Source: CBDANZ01 sp965197865
Lineage (GTDB): Bacteria; Acidobacteriota; Vicinamibacteria; Vicinamibacterales; CAVVIG01
NCBI GenBank assembly: GCA_965197865.1
Contig: CBDANZ010000001.1
Location: forward strand, 124,001-188,000
Length of the DNA: 64,000 nucleotides
Direction: 5' to 3'
The translations under genes were made by a program, and so were the position numbers. The notes below the pieces were generated by a model that was given only the letters and a program-made list of their open reading frames with translations, had not been told where the DNA came from and did not search any database. Of the stretch, positions 35,419 through 44,838 are shown in pieces. Position 1 is the stretch's first letter. Each line of letters begins with the position of its first letter.

Positions 35419-36692
35419 CTAGCTTTCTTTGAGATTGCGGCCGCGTGTTTCCGGCCCGAGCCAGACCAGCAGAATCACGACCAGTCCGGCCGCCGCGATG
35501 CACGCCGCCATGGGGGTGGCGAGCGACATCCCGCCGTCCTGCAGCGACCCGATAAACGTGGGTCCGACGGCCGCCATCGTGGCACCAGCCTGGTACGCGA
35601 ATCCGGCTCCGACCGCGCGGGCGGCCGTGGGAAACCGTTCGTTCAGATAGCCCGGTGCAACGCCAAATTTCCCGTGCCGAACATCCCCATGCTGGCGGCG
35701 CCGATAAGGAGCAGCGGCGTGCTGTGGCTGAAGAGGTACAGGGGAATCGATGCCACGCCGATGACAGTGGGTAGGGCGACGGCGCCGCGCCGGCCGAGCC
35801 GCGTTTCCGATCACCGCCCGCACAGGGCTCCGCCTACGATGCCGCCCGCGTTGAAGGCCACGAGGAAGGGCAGCGTCTGCCGAGCTTTCTGCCCGAGGAA
35901 GGTGGGATACCAGGATGTGATCGAGTTGTCGAGAAAGAGCATCGATTCCATCAGCAGCGATGTGTGAGCGCTGTGGGCAGCACGTCTCGTCCAAGAAGGC
36001 TGACGAGCGACCAGGAATCGCGCTTCTGTCCGTCCTGCAGCCGCTGGCGCCGATCGAGCCACACGGGGCTCTCCTTTACCTGCCACATGACCCAGACCGC
36101 GAGCAGCACCGGCAGGATGCCGATCCAGAGCATGACGCGCCACCCGAAATCACCGTAATTGCGGACCAGCGGATAAACGAACTGGTAGACGAGCGATGAG
36201 AGGATGAAGCCCATCGCGTAGCCGCCTTGCAGGAGGCCGGAGGCGATGCCGCGCAGATGAGGAGGCCAATGCTCGAGCGCGAGCGGCATCCCAGCGGCCC
36301 ATACCCCCCCATGCCGATGCCGAAGAGCGCGCGGCACGCGAAGAGCATGGCGTAGGAGTTCGAGAAGCCGCTGAGGAAGGCGAACAGCGAGTACCATAGA
36401 ATCGAGAATACCAGCGGGCCCTTGCGGCCCCAGCGGTCGGCTGCCGTGCCCACGCCGACGCCCCCGACCACGCGGAACAGGAGGCTGATGGTGAGGAGCG
36501 CGCCGGCCAGTGCGTTATTCACGGTGAAACTCTGTTGGATGTCGACGAGCAGAAAGGTAAGAGTATGGTGAAGTCGAAGCCGTCCAGCAGCCATCCCAGG
36601 TACGCGGCGAAGAACGCCTTCCATTGATCCTCTGTCACCTCCTGATACCAGCGGTGCGTCGCGGGCGGCCCTCCGGCGGTCGGGACGGTCAT
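35419..36692 (-). pseudogene. MFS transporter, multiply frameshifted
   Basis: The minus strand from the ATG at 36692 reads WYQEVTEDQWKAFFAAYLGW and LLDGFDFTIL, then shifts near 36560. TFLLVDIQQSFTVNNALAGA and VGVGTAADRWGRKGPLVFS give the MFS A-motif. A shift at a seven-C run (36304-36310) leads to VWAAGMPLALEHWPPHLRGI. Further shifts near 35955, 35810 and 35668 lead to a normal C-terminus (LVWLGPETRGRNLKES). It resembles sialate/metabolite:H+ symporters (SHS type). At least five shifts make this a real relic rather than one sequencing error. Confidence 0.85.
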
Positions 36693-37138
36693 CTCGGCGA
36701 CATCCTAGCGTAGATGCTTTTCGTGCAACATCTGGCCGGCGATTCACGTAAGAGTATGGATAGATGGGGCAGCGGCCACGAAACGGTGCTTCCCCCCGCG
36801 CCGCGCGTCTGGCCGGGCTAGCAGCAATGGTCGTTGCGGTGCCTCGCGCGGCGGCGTCCTGGACCGCCGGCTCGGTGGCGGGCAGCCGCGGACTAATTTG
36901 GTAGGGTTTGGGGGGGGCCGCTCTTCCCGATGGGGGTCGGGCTGGCCGTCATTGGCTTTCTTGTCGAGTATGTCGCCTGGATGATTGGCTTTGGCGCAGG
37001 CGCGCTCGCAAGGTTCGATCGGGCGCCAGTTGCGCCGGCAATCGCGTCGGCGCCTGCGGTGTGAGCAGGACCAAAGTCCTGCCGCTACGACCCTAGCCGA
37101 TGTGAGCCGGACTGTCGATGACTTCGAGCTTCTGACGG
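36693..37138. other. Non-coding region with a possible membrane-protein tail
   Basis: About 450 bases with no intact gene. On the plus strand, about 36913-37065, one frame reads FPMGVGLAVIGFLVEYVAW and MIGFGAGALARFD before a stop, which looks like the last transmembrane segment of a lost membrane protein. There is no start or upstream portion. Nothing else is recognised. Confidence 0.35.
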
Positions 37139-37960
37139 TTAGTGCGTCATCGCGTAGAGAACGACGTTGACGCCAATTGCATAGCCGCGCGGCGAGAAGA
37201 GGTCGAAGTACTCCTGGCTCTCGCCTTCGCGCTCCCAGGTGTCTGCGATATCCGTGTTGTGCGTCATGAGTACCATCAGGCGTCCGTGCGGGTCCGAGAT
37301 ACCCTTGAAGTACACCTGCGCGCTGTCCCAGCCGCGCTCGGAAGTCTGGCCGCCGCTGCGGGTCCAGTGATTGATCGAGGGGACCTGTGGAATCTCTTTC
37401 ACGTCGTAGAGCGTGTGCATGATCGGATGGGTGGCCGGGATGTCGACGATCGGAAACTCGCCGGGCGGAAGGATCCGGCCGATCTCGCGCACCCACATGC
37501 TCCACGCATGAGATCCCCACGAGTCGTCCACCCACAGGAAGCCGCCCTTCAGGAAGTACTCGCGGAGGCGCTGAGCTTCCTCGGTAGAAAATGCCGCGGT
37601 CCCAATGTCCTCCATGAACAGCAGCGGGCAGCGAAAGAGCAGCGGGTCGGTGAGCGGCATCACGACGAAGTTCGGCTCCCGGTCTGCATCGAGCTTCACG
37701 CGGATGCGCGTCAGCTCCGCGAGTCGCACGGAGAAATTGTGTTCCGCGTTGGGGTAATCCGTGTTCCAGCCGCTGCCGCTTTGCTCGCGCCGCACGCTTG
37801 TGTAGAACCCGCGGCAGTACACAAACGACCCATCGAAATCTGATAGCTCCGGCCACCTCGGCGGGTAGCCGCGGCCCCCGCCGACCCAGACCTGGGCGGA
37901 AGCCGCGGCGATCGCGATCAGCACCAGAAACGCCACCAGAGAGGACACTGCGCCTTTCAT
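37139..37960 (-). CDS. DUF4159 secreted protein
   Basis: A 273-aa exported protein from the ATG at 37960. The signal peptide ends near AAASAQ. The DUF4159 body is clear: GSFVYCRGFYTSVRRE, FSVRLAELTRIRVKLD, LLFMEDIGTAAFSTEEAQRLREYFLKGGFLWVDDSWG, ILPPGEFPIVDIPATHPIMHTLYDV, and the C-terminal GYAIGVNVVLYAMTH. The domain has a flavodoxin/GATase-like fold of unknown role. It is preceded by a near-duplicate gene, which is broken. Confidence 0.88.
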   Translation of the reverse strand: MKGAVSSLVAFLVLIAIAAASAQVWVGGGRGYPPRWPELSDFDGSFVYCRGFYTSVRREQSGSGWNTDYPNAEHNFSVRLAELTRIRVKLDADREPNFVVMPLTDPLLFRCPLLFMEDIGTAAFSTEEAQRLREYFLKGGFLWVDDSWGSHAWSMWVREIGRILPPGEFPIVDIPATHPIMHTLYDVKEIPQVPSINHWTRSGGQTSERGWDSAQVYFKGISDPHGRLMVLMTHNTDIADTWEREGESQEYFDLFSPRGYAIGVNVVLYAMTH

Positions 37961-37971
37961 CGATATTCCGC

Positions 37972-38787
37972 TCAATGGGTCATCGCGTACAAGACAACAT
38001 TGACGCCAATCGCATAGCCACGCGGCGAGAACGTGTCGAAATACGAGCGCAGCTCCTCGCCTTCACGCTCCCAGGTGTCCGCAATATCGGTGTTGTGCGA
38101 AATCAGTACCATGAGCCGCCCATGCGAGTCCTGGATCCCTTTGAAATAGACCTGAGCGCTGTCATAGTCGCGCTCGGACGTTTCGCCGCCCGTCGATCTC
38201 CAGAACCCGATGTTCGGGACCTGCTGGGTTTCCTGTACATTGTACAATGTGCGCATGATGGGGTGCACCGGTGTAATGTCCAGAAGCGGGTACTCACCCG
38301 ACGGCAGCACGCGCGAGATCTGGCGCACCCAGTTGTCCCACGCCCGCGACGCCCAAGAGTCGTCCACCCAGAGGAACCCACCTTTCTGTAAGAAGTGTCG
38401 GAGCGACTACGCTTCCTCGGCGCTGAACTGGGCCGTTCCGATGTCTTCCATGAAGAGCATCGGGCAGCGAGCGAGCAGCGGATCGGTCAGCGCGACGACC
38501 ACGTAGTGCAGCTGGCGGCCTAAGTCGAACTCGACCCGCACGCGGGTCAGCTCCGCCAGCCGTACCGAGAAGTTGTTGTCCGCGCCCGGATAGTCCGTGC
38601 TCCAGCTGCCCCGGCCGTAGCTGGTATAGGAGGCGCGGCAATAGATGAACGACCCGTCGAGATCCGCCTGCTTGGGCCATCGGGGCGCCATGCCGCCAAA
38701 GCCGCCGCCTCCCACGATGATTTCTTGGGCGTAGACGACCGAGGCCGCCGCGGTAGTCAGGAGCAATCCAAGAAGCCGAACGAGCAC
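37972..38787 (-). pseudogene. DUF4159 paralogue with an in-frame TAG
   Basis: A tandem duplicate of the downstream DUF4159 gene, reading open from 38787 to 37972 except for one TAG at 38407-38409. Where the intact paralogue has EEAQRLREYFLKGGFLW, this copy has EEA-stop-SLRHFLQKGGFLW, so a single Gln-to-amber change explains it. Everything after the stop is still well conserved (WVDDSWASRAWDNWVRQISR), so the loss is recent or the codon is read through. The start appears to be a GTG. Confidence 0.82.
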
Positions 38788-39242
38788 CTCCGCGACCTTC
38801 GCTTAATCTCGACCGGATCGTGACATTCCGGGCCTTCCGCGGCAACAGACTCAGGCTAGGCCCAGCGCGCAGCCGACCGCTGCTCCGCGTGGGCCATAGG
38901 CATACAGCCAGTATGGGGAAGGCCGGCAGGCCAATTCAAGGCAGTTGTGATTGTCGGCAACCGAGTGTGATGAACAATAATAACTGATCCGAGGACGGCT
39001 CACGCGGCGCGGTTGACATGGATTTGGAAGTTCGCCGTTTGAAGCTGGTACGCGCCGTGAGTGACGCCGGCAGTCTCACGCGGGCCGGCGCGGTTACAAA
39101 CGCACGTGGAGCGCCGCCGCATTGAAGGACATGGCGAGAATGCCTACGTCTGCGCATTCATCGATCTTGGAGTCGACGGCGCAAGGGCGCAGGCCGGAAG
39201 GCGGCGCGCGCGCGCCGATCGCGCGGGAACTTTAGCGCCGAG
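38788..39242. other. Gene-poor stretch with a LysR-type regulator remnant
   Basis: The only recognisable part is on the plus strand from the ATG at 39018: MDLEVRRLKLVRAVSDAGSL then TRAG, the typical first helices of a LysR-family DNA-binding domain, which decays by about 39100. It is not followed by any effector-binding domain. No other gene is supported here. Confidence 0.55.
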
Positions 39243-39287
39243 GTGACCGCGGCTCTTATCAGGACCGCGGTTCAGGACGGATGTCGT

Positions 39288-40559
39288 TTGAAGCTGCACA
39301 CCAAGCTGTTCCTTGCACTGGTCGCTGGCATCGCGTTGGGCGCCGCGCTCCATTCCCAGGCCGACTCCGGCTGGATCAATGCCGTCAATGTCAACGTCCT
39401 GCGTCCGATTGGCCAGATTTTTCTGCGATTGATCTTCATGATCGTCGTACCGATGGTGTTTTCGGCGCTAGTCATCGGCGTCTACGAACTTGGCCGCGGG
39501 CACGACCTGAAGGGCGTCGCAGGGCGGACGTTGTGGTTCACCCTCGTCATGAGTGCGCTATCGGTCGTGATCGGAATGGTGCTGGTCAACGTCCTGCGGC
39601 CAGGCGACGGCCTGGACCTCCAGCGTTCGGCCGTCGCGCCGCAGCCCGGGGGCGTTCAGGCGCTCCAGGCGAACGCCGCGGCCGTCACGCCGGTCACTGA
39701 GACGCTCGTCGAGCTCATCCCTCGCAATCCGTTCGACTCGGCCGTGCGTGCCCTCGATGGCGAGATGCTGCCGCTGATGGTGTTCGCCTTGATCTTCGGG
39801 ATGGCCGTCAGCGTCGCAGTGCCGAAAGACCAGGAGAAGAACGTGCTGGTGCGGCTGCTCGAACAGGTGTTCGACGCCTGCATGACGATCGTGCACTTCG
39901 TGATGAAGCTGGCGCCCGTCGCCGTCTTCGCGATCATCTTCAACACTGCGTTCACTTTCGGCACCGCCGTTTTCGCCTCCCTGTTCTTCTACGTCGTCAC
40001 CGTCGTCGTCGGATTGCTCCTTCATCAGTTCGGTGTCTACGCCGCGTTCCTGAAGCTCTCGGCTCGGCGCTCGCCGATCGAGTTTTTTCGCAACAGCCGG
40101 GAGGTGCATCTGTACGCGTTCTCGACGGCCTCATCCAACGCCACGCTGCCACTTTCACTCGAGGTGGCCGAGACGAAGCTTGGCCTGCCGCCCGACGTCG
40201 CCCGGTTCGTCCTCACGGTGGGTTCGACGGCCAATCAGAATGGCACGGCGCTCTTCGAGGGCGCCACCGTGCTCTTTCTGGCGCAGGTGTACGGTCTCGA
40301 TCTATCCGCTGGCCAGCAAGCTCGCGTGATGCTGATGTCGATCCTCGCCGGTGTCGGTACGGCCGGCGTTCCAGGCGGATCGCTTCCGATGGTGATGATC
40401 GTGGCACAGTCGGTCGGCATCCCGGCCGAGGGCATGGGATTGATTCTCGGCGTCGATCGGTTTCTCGACATGTGCCGGACCGCGGTCAACGTCAGCGGGG
40501 ACCTCGTGATTGCCGCGCTGGTGAGCGGGCGGCAGGTGCGCCGACGCGCAGTAGCGTGA
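39288..40559 (+). CDS. Dicarboxylate/amino acid:cation symporter (DAACS family)
   Basis: An inner-membrane secondary transporter of the GltP/DctA type. From the TTG at 39288 (behind a GGACGG site) it is 423 aa; an in-frame GTG at 39243 would add 15 residues. Family marks are the helices around FLRLIFMIVVPMVFSALVIGVYELG, the serine-rich AFSTASSNATLPLSLE (hairpin 1), the NQNGTALFEGATVLFLAQ motif (usually NMDGTA) and GTAGVPGGSLPMVMIV (hairpin 2). The NQNGT variant occurs in some members; the substrate is unknown. Confidence 0.9.
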   Translation: MKLHTKLFLALVAGIALGAALHSQADSGWINAVNVNVLRPIGQIFLRLIFMIVVPMVFSALVIGVYELGRGHDLKGVAGRTLWFTLVMSALSVVIGMVLVNVLRPGDGLDLQRSAVAPQPGGVQALQANAAAVTPVTETLVELIPRNPFDSAVRALDGEMLPLMVFALIFGMAVSVAVPKDQEKNVLVRLLEQVFDACMTIVHFVMKLAPVAVFAIIFNTAFTFGTAVFASLFFYVVTVVVGLLLHQFGVYAAFLKLSARRSPIEFFRNSREVHLYAFSTASSNATLPLSLEVAETKLGLPPDVARFVLTVGSTANQNGTALFEGATVLFLAQVYGLDLSAGQQARVMLMSILAGVGTAGVPGGSLPMVMIVAQSVGIPAEGMGLILGVDRFLDMCRTAVNVSGDLVIAALVSGRQVRRRAVA

Positions 40560-40752
40560 ACATCTCTTCGCCGAAATGGCCAGCCGGGAGGTGTTAAAAG
40601 TGTCACGAGTGGCCCGGCTGCGCCAGATTTGTAAGTACCAGCGGCGAAACGGCCCGCCCGTAGTTTCCAGTTAACTATTTTGTTTTCATAATCTTAAAAG
40701 GCGAATCCTGTTCGCCTGGATTTGGTCCGTGCTTTGCCGGATCACAAGATAA

Positions 40753-41430
40753 ATGGGTGCCTCGGTCGTCGTCATCGCGAGGGGGGAGCAGACCATGGGG
40801 CTCCGCAAGCGGTTGGGGGTCGAGCCGAGCGTGGCACTCTTTTCCGACTACGAGGCGCTGAGAGCCTTCGACGAGATTCGCACACACCCGCCCAAGATCC
40901 TCGCGCTCGACCGTGCGTTTGCGGTCACGGCGCGCGCAGCGACGCTTGTGGCGCGCATGAGGGCGGAGTCGCATCTGCGCGGCGTCGACGTTCGCGTGTT
41001 AGCCGAAGACGAAAACAACGCGCCGGTCATCCTAAACACGCATGCCCTCGGCCTCGAGGGGGCGGTGCTGAAGACCTCGCGTCCCCTGGATTACTGCGGC
41101 ACACGGCGGTCGCCGCGATTCGCCGTCACCGGAGACGTCAGCCGCACCATCAATGGCGCACCGGGCCGGCTGGTGAACCTTTCGTCCATGGGTGCTCAAC
41201 TGATCGGGCTGATGCGTCTGCGCCAGGCCGAGCAGCTCCGGCTTGCGCTCGCCGACCAGTCGGCGGAAGTGCGGGTCCGTGGCGTGGTCGCGTGGTCGGT
41301 GGCCGAGCCGACCGGCGCTGAGGTGACGTCCCGTGCCGGCGTGGAATTTATCAACCCCGACTCGCTGACGCTCGACGAATTCTGCTTCCGCCACATGGCC
41401 GCGCGCGAGGACGCCGTCAGCGCGCCGTAG
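40753..41430 (+). CDS. PilZ-domain protein with an N-terminal receiver-like region
   Basis: A 225-aa protein. The N-terminal 100 residues look like a degenerate response-regulator fold (VALFSDYEALRAFDEI, ILALDRAFAVTA). The C-terminal PilZ domain has the c-di-GMP motifs RRSPR (about 118-122) and NLSSMG (about 139-144), so it should bind cyclic di-GMP. This suggests control of motility or surface behaviour. An alternative start is the ATG at 40795. Confidence 0.82.
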   Translation: MGASVVVIARGEQTMGLRKRLGVEPSVALFSDYEALRAFDEIRTHPPKILALDRAFAVTARAATLVARMRAESHLRGVDVRVLAEDENNAPVILNTHALGLEGAVLKTSRPLDYCGTRRSPRFAVTGDVSRTINGAPGRLVNLSSMGAQLIGLMRLRQAEQLRLALADQSAEVRVRGVVAWSVAEPTGAEVTSRAGVEFINPDSLTLDEFCFRHMAAREDAVSAP

Positions 41431-41541
41431 CCCCGTCGCTCCTCAGGACAAGCCAGCCGGTTGGAGCCTCGCTCATGGCAAGCCGAGTCTCTCCTAGTCT
41501 GTGTAGCCTGTAGTTGTCCCCCCCTTTGATAGACTGTCCTG

Positions 41542-43398
41542 ATGTGTCCGCTGGTCGAAAAGCATGCTGTGTCCCTCCCGCGTGGGGACGTTGCCAACCC
41601 GCTGCGGCGCAATGTGGCCATCATCGCGCACGTCGACCACGGCAAGACGACACTGGTCGATGCCCTCCTGCATCAGAGCGGGACCTTTAGGGACAACGAG
41701 TGGGTGGCCGAGCGTGCGCTCGACAACACGGATCTGGAGCGTGAACGCGGCATCACCATCCTGGCGAAGAACACTGCCGTTCACTACCATGACCTGCTCA
41801 TCAACATCGTCGATACGCCGGGCCACGCCGACTTCGGCGGTGAGGTCGAGCGTACGCTGTCCATGGTCGACGGCGTGATGCTGCTCGTCGACGCGTCCGA
41901 GGGGCCGCTCCCGCAGACACGGTTCGTCCTTCGCAAGGCACTGGAGCGCGGGCTGCCGCCCATCGTTGTCGTCAACAAGATCGATCGCCCGGACGCGCGG
42001 CCGCAGGAAGTGCTCAACGAGATCTACGACCTCTTTATCGATCTCGACGCCACCGACGAGCAGCTCGATTTCCCGGTTCTGTATACGAACGCCAGGCTGG
42101 GTACGGCGAGCCCCGACCAGACAACGCCCGGCGGCGATCTTGGTCCTCTCTTCGGCGCCATCATGCGCCACGTGCCGCCGCCGCGCGGAAACGTCGATGC
42201 CCCGTTGCAGCTGCTGGTGGCCAACCTCGACTCGAGCGATTACCTGGGCCGCATCGCTATCGGGCGGATCTTCAACGGCCGCGTTCGCATCGGGGACCTC
42301 GTGGCCGTCTGCAAGCTGGACGCGCAGGTGCAGGAGACGCGCGTCACCAAGCTGTACGCGTTCGACGGCCTCAAGCGGGTCGACATTCAGGAGGCGGCGG
42401 CGGGCGACATCGTGTGCCTCGCCGGGATCGAGGACATCACGATCGGCGAGACGATTGCCGACGCCGAGCATCGGATTGCCATTCCCCCGATTGCGATCGA
42501 CGAGCCGACGGTCTCGATGATTTTCAGCGTCAACACCTCGCCCATGGCCGGACACGCAGGCCAGTACGTCACGTCGCGGCAGCTGCGCGATCGGCTCGAT
42601 CGCGAGCTGCTCGGCAATGTCTCGATCCGGCTCGAACCGACCGACTCGCCCGAGCACGTCAAGATCGTCGGGCGGGGCGGACTCCAGCTCTCGATTTTAA
42701 TCGAGATGATGCGCCGCGAAGGCTACGAACTGCAGGTGTCGCGTCCCGACATCGTCACCAAGACGCTCGACGGCGCGATCGTGGAGCCGGTGGAGGAGCT
42801 CGTCATCGACGTGCCAGAGGATCGCCAGGGCGTGGTCATCGAGCAGGTCGGCACGCGCCGCGGCGCGATGACGAAGATGGTCAACAATGGCAGCGGCCGC
42901 GTGCGGATCGAGTTCCGGATTCCCGCGCGCGGGCTCATTGGCTTCCGCTCGCAGTTTCTGACCGACACAAATGGCACGGGGATCATGAATCACCTGTTCT
43001 CGAGCTGGGAGCCCTGGCACGGTGCCGTTCCAGCGAGAGTCACTGGGGCCCTGGTGGCGGATCGGCCAGGGCCCGCGACGGCGTACGCGATCTACAAGTT
43101 GCAAGAGCGCGGCGAGATCTTCATCGAGCCCGGAACCGTTGTGTTCGAGGGCATGATCATCGGAGAGAACTCGCGCCCAAGCGATATGGACGTGAACGTC
43201 ACGAAGGAAAAGAAGCAGACGAACATGCGGGCGTCGACCGCCGACGAGGCCATCCGCCTCGTCCCGTTCAGGCGTCTGGGTCTCGAACAGGCGATTGAAT
43301 TCATCAACGACGACGAGCTCGTCGAGGTCACGCCGACGAGCATCCGGCTACGCAAGCGGATCCTTGCCGCCAACATGCGGCCGAAGAACAAGAAGTAG
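41542..43398 (+). CDS. typA: Ribosome-associated GTPase TypA/BipA
   Basis: TypA/BipA is a translational GTPase related to EF-G, involved in ribosome assembly and stress adaptation. The product is 618 aa, full length. G motifs are IIAHVDHGKTTLVDALL (G1), ERGITILAKN (G2), DTPGHADFGGEVER (G3) and VVNKIDRPDARP (G4). EF-G-like domains and the BipA-specific C-terminal domain (SRPSDMDVNVTKEKKQTNMRAS) follow. A TAGACT box lies 6 bases before the ATG. Confidence 0.97.
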   Translation: MCPLVEKHAVSLPRGDVANPLRRNVAIIAHVDHGKTTLVDALLHQSGTFRDNEWVAERALDNTDLERERGITILAKNTAVHYHDLLINIVDTPGHADFGGEVERTLSMVDGVMLLVDASEGPLPQTRFVLRKALERGLPPIVVVNKIDRPDARPQEVLNEIYDLFIDLDATDEQLDFPVLYTNARLGTASPDQTTPGGDLGPLFGAIMRHVPPPRGNVDAPLQLLVANLDSSDYLGRIAIGRIFNGRVRIGDLVAVCKLDAQVQETRVTKLYAFDGLKRVDIQEAAAGDIVCLAGIEDITIGETIADAEHRIAIPPIAIDEPTVSMIFSVNTSPMAGHAGQYVTSRQLRDRLDRELLGNVSIRLEPTDSPEHVKIVGRGGLQLSILIEMMRREGYELQVSRPDIVTKTLDGAIVEPVEELVIDVPEDRQGVVIEQVGTRRGAMTKMVNNGSGRVRIEFRIPARGLIGFRSQFLTDTNGTGIMNHLFSSWEPWHGAVPARVTGALVADRPGPATAYAIYKLQERGEIFIEPGTVVFEGMIIGENSRPSDMDVNVTKEKKQTNMRASTADEAIRLVPFRRLGLEQAIEFINDDELVEVTPTSIRLRKRILAANMRPKNKK

Positions 43399-43420
43399 CC
43401 GCGTCCGCTGGTGTCTTGAC

Positions 43421-44141
43421 GGCATTGTCAAGTTGAGGCCATGCCTGGCAGAGTAGGCCGATAAGGAGCCGGTTCCCCAGCTATCGCGGCTATCGATTCC
43501 CGCCCGAGATTATCAGTCACGCTATTTGGTTCTACCATCGGTTCTGCTTGAGTTTTCGAGATGCGGAGGATCTGCTCGCCCAATGGGGCCTCACCGTCTC
43601 CTGCGAGGCGATCCGACACTGGGGTCAGACCTTCGGCCCGCAGTATGAGCGCACGCTGCGGCGACGACGATGGCGATGTGGTCGACATCCTGGTGCAGTC
43701 GCGGCGCAATCGGCTGGTGGCCAACCGAATTCTTTCGGAAGTTACTGAAAGGTGAGGGCCGCGAACCCCGGCGGCTGGTCACGGACAAGCTGCGCAGCTA
43801 CGCGGTGGCGTACCGCACGCTCATGACGGCCGGGGTTCACGCGACGGACCAGTACGCGAACAGTCGAGCCGACGTCTCCCACCACAACCGACCCGTCAGC
43901 GCGGCGAGCGTCAGATGCGACGCTTCAAGTCGGCCGCCCACGTGCAACGCTTCGTGTCCGTGCACGGCCTTGTGCAGAACCTCTTCCGGGTGGGCCGACA
44001 TCTGCTGCGGGTGGCTCACCACCGGCTGCTGAGAACGCAGGCGTTTCACATCCGGCATGCGGCGACGTACGCCTGTTAAGGAATGACAGAAGCACCCCTT
44101 ACGGGACGGTCACGTTTTCTGTCCATCAACTTGACAGTGCC
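43421..44141 (+). mobile_element. IS6-family-like insertion sequence, dead
   Basis: The ends are a 16-bp imperfect inverted repeat: GGCATTGTCAAGTTGA (43421-43436) and TCAACTTGACAGTGCC (44126-44141), typical of IS6 relatives in size and sequence. Total length is 721 bp. I see no matching target duplication at the two flanks. It starts 22 bases after typA and ends beside a PHP-like gene fragment. Confidence 0.75.
43470..44080 (+). pseudogene. IS6-family transposase, deleted and frameshifted
   Basis: Readable pieces are YRFPPEIISHAIWFYHRF, SFRDAEDLLAQWGLTVS and CEAIRHWGQTFGPQYERTL, then a jump directly to GDVVDILVQSRRNRLVANR. About 30-40 residues carrying the first catalytic Asp are missing. 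After a shift come FRKLLKGEGREPRRLVTDKL and RSYAVAYRTLM, and after another shift RRFKSAAHVQRFVSVHGLVQ and LRTQAFHIRHAATYAC to a stop. It cannot be active. Confidence 0.8.
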
Positions 44142-44146
44142 GCGCT

Positions 44147-44546
44147 CCGCGCATGACGCTGGAGGCCATAGACCAGGAGGAGAAACAAGCACCCAGTCCC
44201 GAACCCGCCGCGCAGGAGCTAGGTGCGGAAAACATCGAGCGAGGCCGTCCGTGTGGTGACACGATCACCGTGATAGCGCAAGACTGGATTGAGGTAGAGA
44301 GTCGTGCGCGGCGATTGAATCACGGTTCGGACGTACGTATCACCAGCCTCAAAGGTGTACTCGGCGGTCACCGTGTCCGTTGCCGTCTTGCGCGCGACAC
44401 CGTCCTACCCGATGAATCGGAAGCTCGACGGCTCACCAGTGACGCTCACGACGAGCGCGCCGTTGTCGACCGAGACGTCGGCAAGCATCGTCTCGTTCGG
44501 CGGCGCCGACTCGGCGGTTCGCGTGACGGCGGCCGTCCGGAGAGCG
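44147..44546 (-). pseudogene. C-terminal fragment of a PHP/CehA-type hydrolase-like protein
   Basis: The minus strand reads RTAAVTRTAESAPPNETMLA and DVSVDNGALVVSVTGEPSSF, a TAG, then TVTAEYTFEAGDTYVRTVIQ and RTTLYLNPVLRYHGD. A second TAG and a hydrophobic tail (GTGCLFLLLVYGLQRHAR) follow. The LYLNPVLRY ending resembles the C-terminal part of PHP-domain hydrolases. The body that should lie upstream is absent because the frame runs straight into the gatC start region. This is the last sequence that looks acidobacterial. Confidence 0.55.
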
Positions 44547-44550
44547 AGAC

Positions 44551-44838
44551 ATGGCCGTCGATACCGACACCGTGCGCCGCATCGCGATGCTCGCGCGGCT
44601 GAACGTGCCCGAGGATCAGCTCGACGACCTCGCCGGCGAACTCAACAAGATCCTGGAGTGGATGGATTTGCTGAACGAGGCCGACACCGACGGCGTGGCC
44701 CCGATGACGGCGGTCAAACCGATGCCGCTTCGCCGGCGCTCCGACGAGGTGACGGAGGGCGGGATCGCCGAGGACCTGGTCGCCAACGCGCCGGAGGCCG
44801 CGGGCGCGTTCTTCACCGTTCCCAAGGTCATCGAGTGA
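44551..44838 (+). CDS. gatC: Asp-tRNA(Asn)/Glu-tRNA(Gln) amidotransferase subunit C
   Basis: GatC is the small stabilising subunit of the amidotransferase that makes Gln-tRNA(Gln) or Asn-tRNA(Asn) from the mischarged forms. The product is 95 aa with the conserved IAMLARLNVPEDQLDDLAGELNKILEWMDLLNEADTDGVAPM and a C-terminal GAFFTVPKVIE. GGAGAG lies 6 bases upstream (44539-44544). The stop overlaps the gatA start by one base. Confidence 0.96.
   Translation: MAVDTDTVRRIAMLARLNVPEDQLDDLAGELNKILEWMDLLNEADTDGVAPMTAVKPMPLRRRSDEVTEGGIAEDLVANAPEAAGAFFTVPKVIE

Noticed and set aside
36744..37856. A 370-codon minus-strand frame
   Set aside because: It lies out of frame with the real DUF4159 gene and has an Arg/Pro-rich composition typical of a shadow.
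44355..44837. Plus-strand frame extending gatA far upstream
   Set aside because: The extension covers the join and gatC in another frame. The coupled ATG at 44838 is the natural gatA start.
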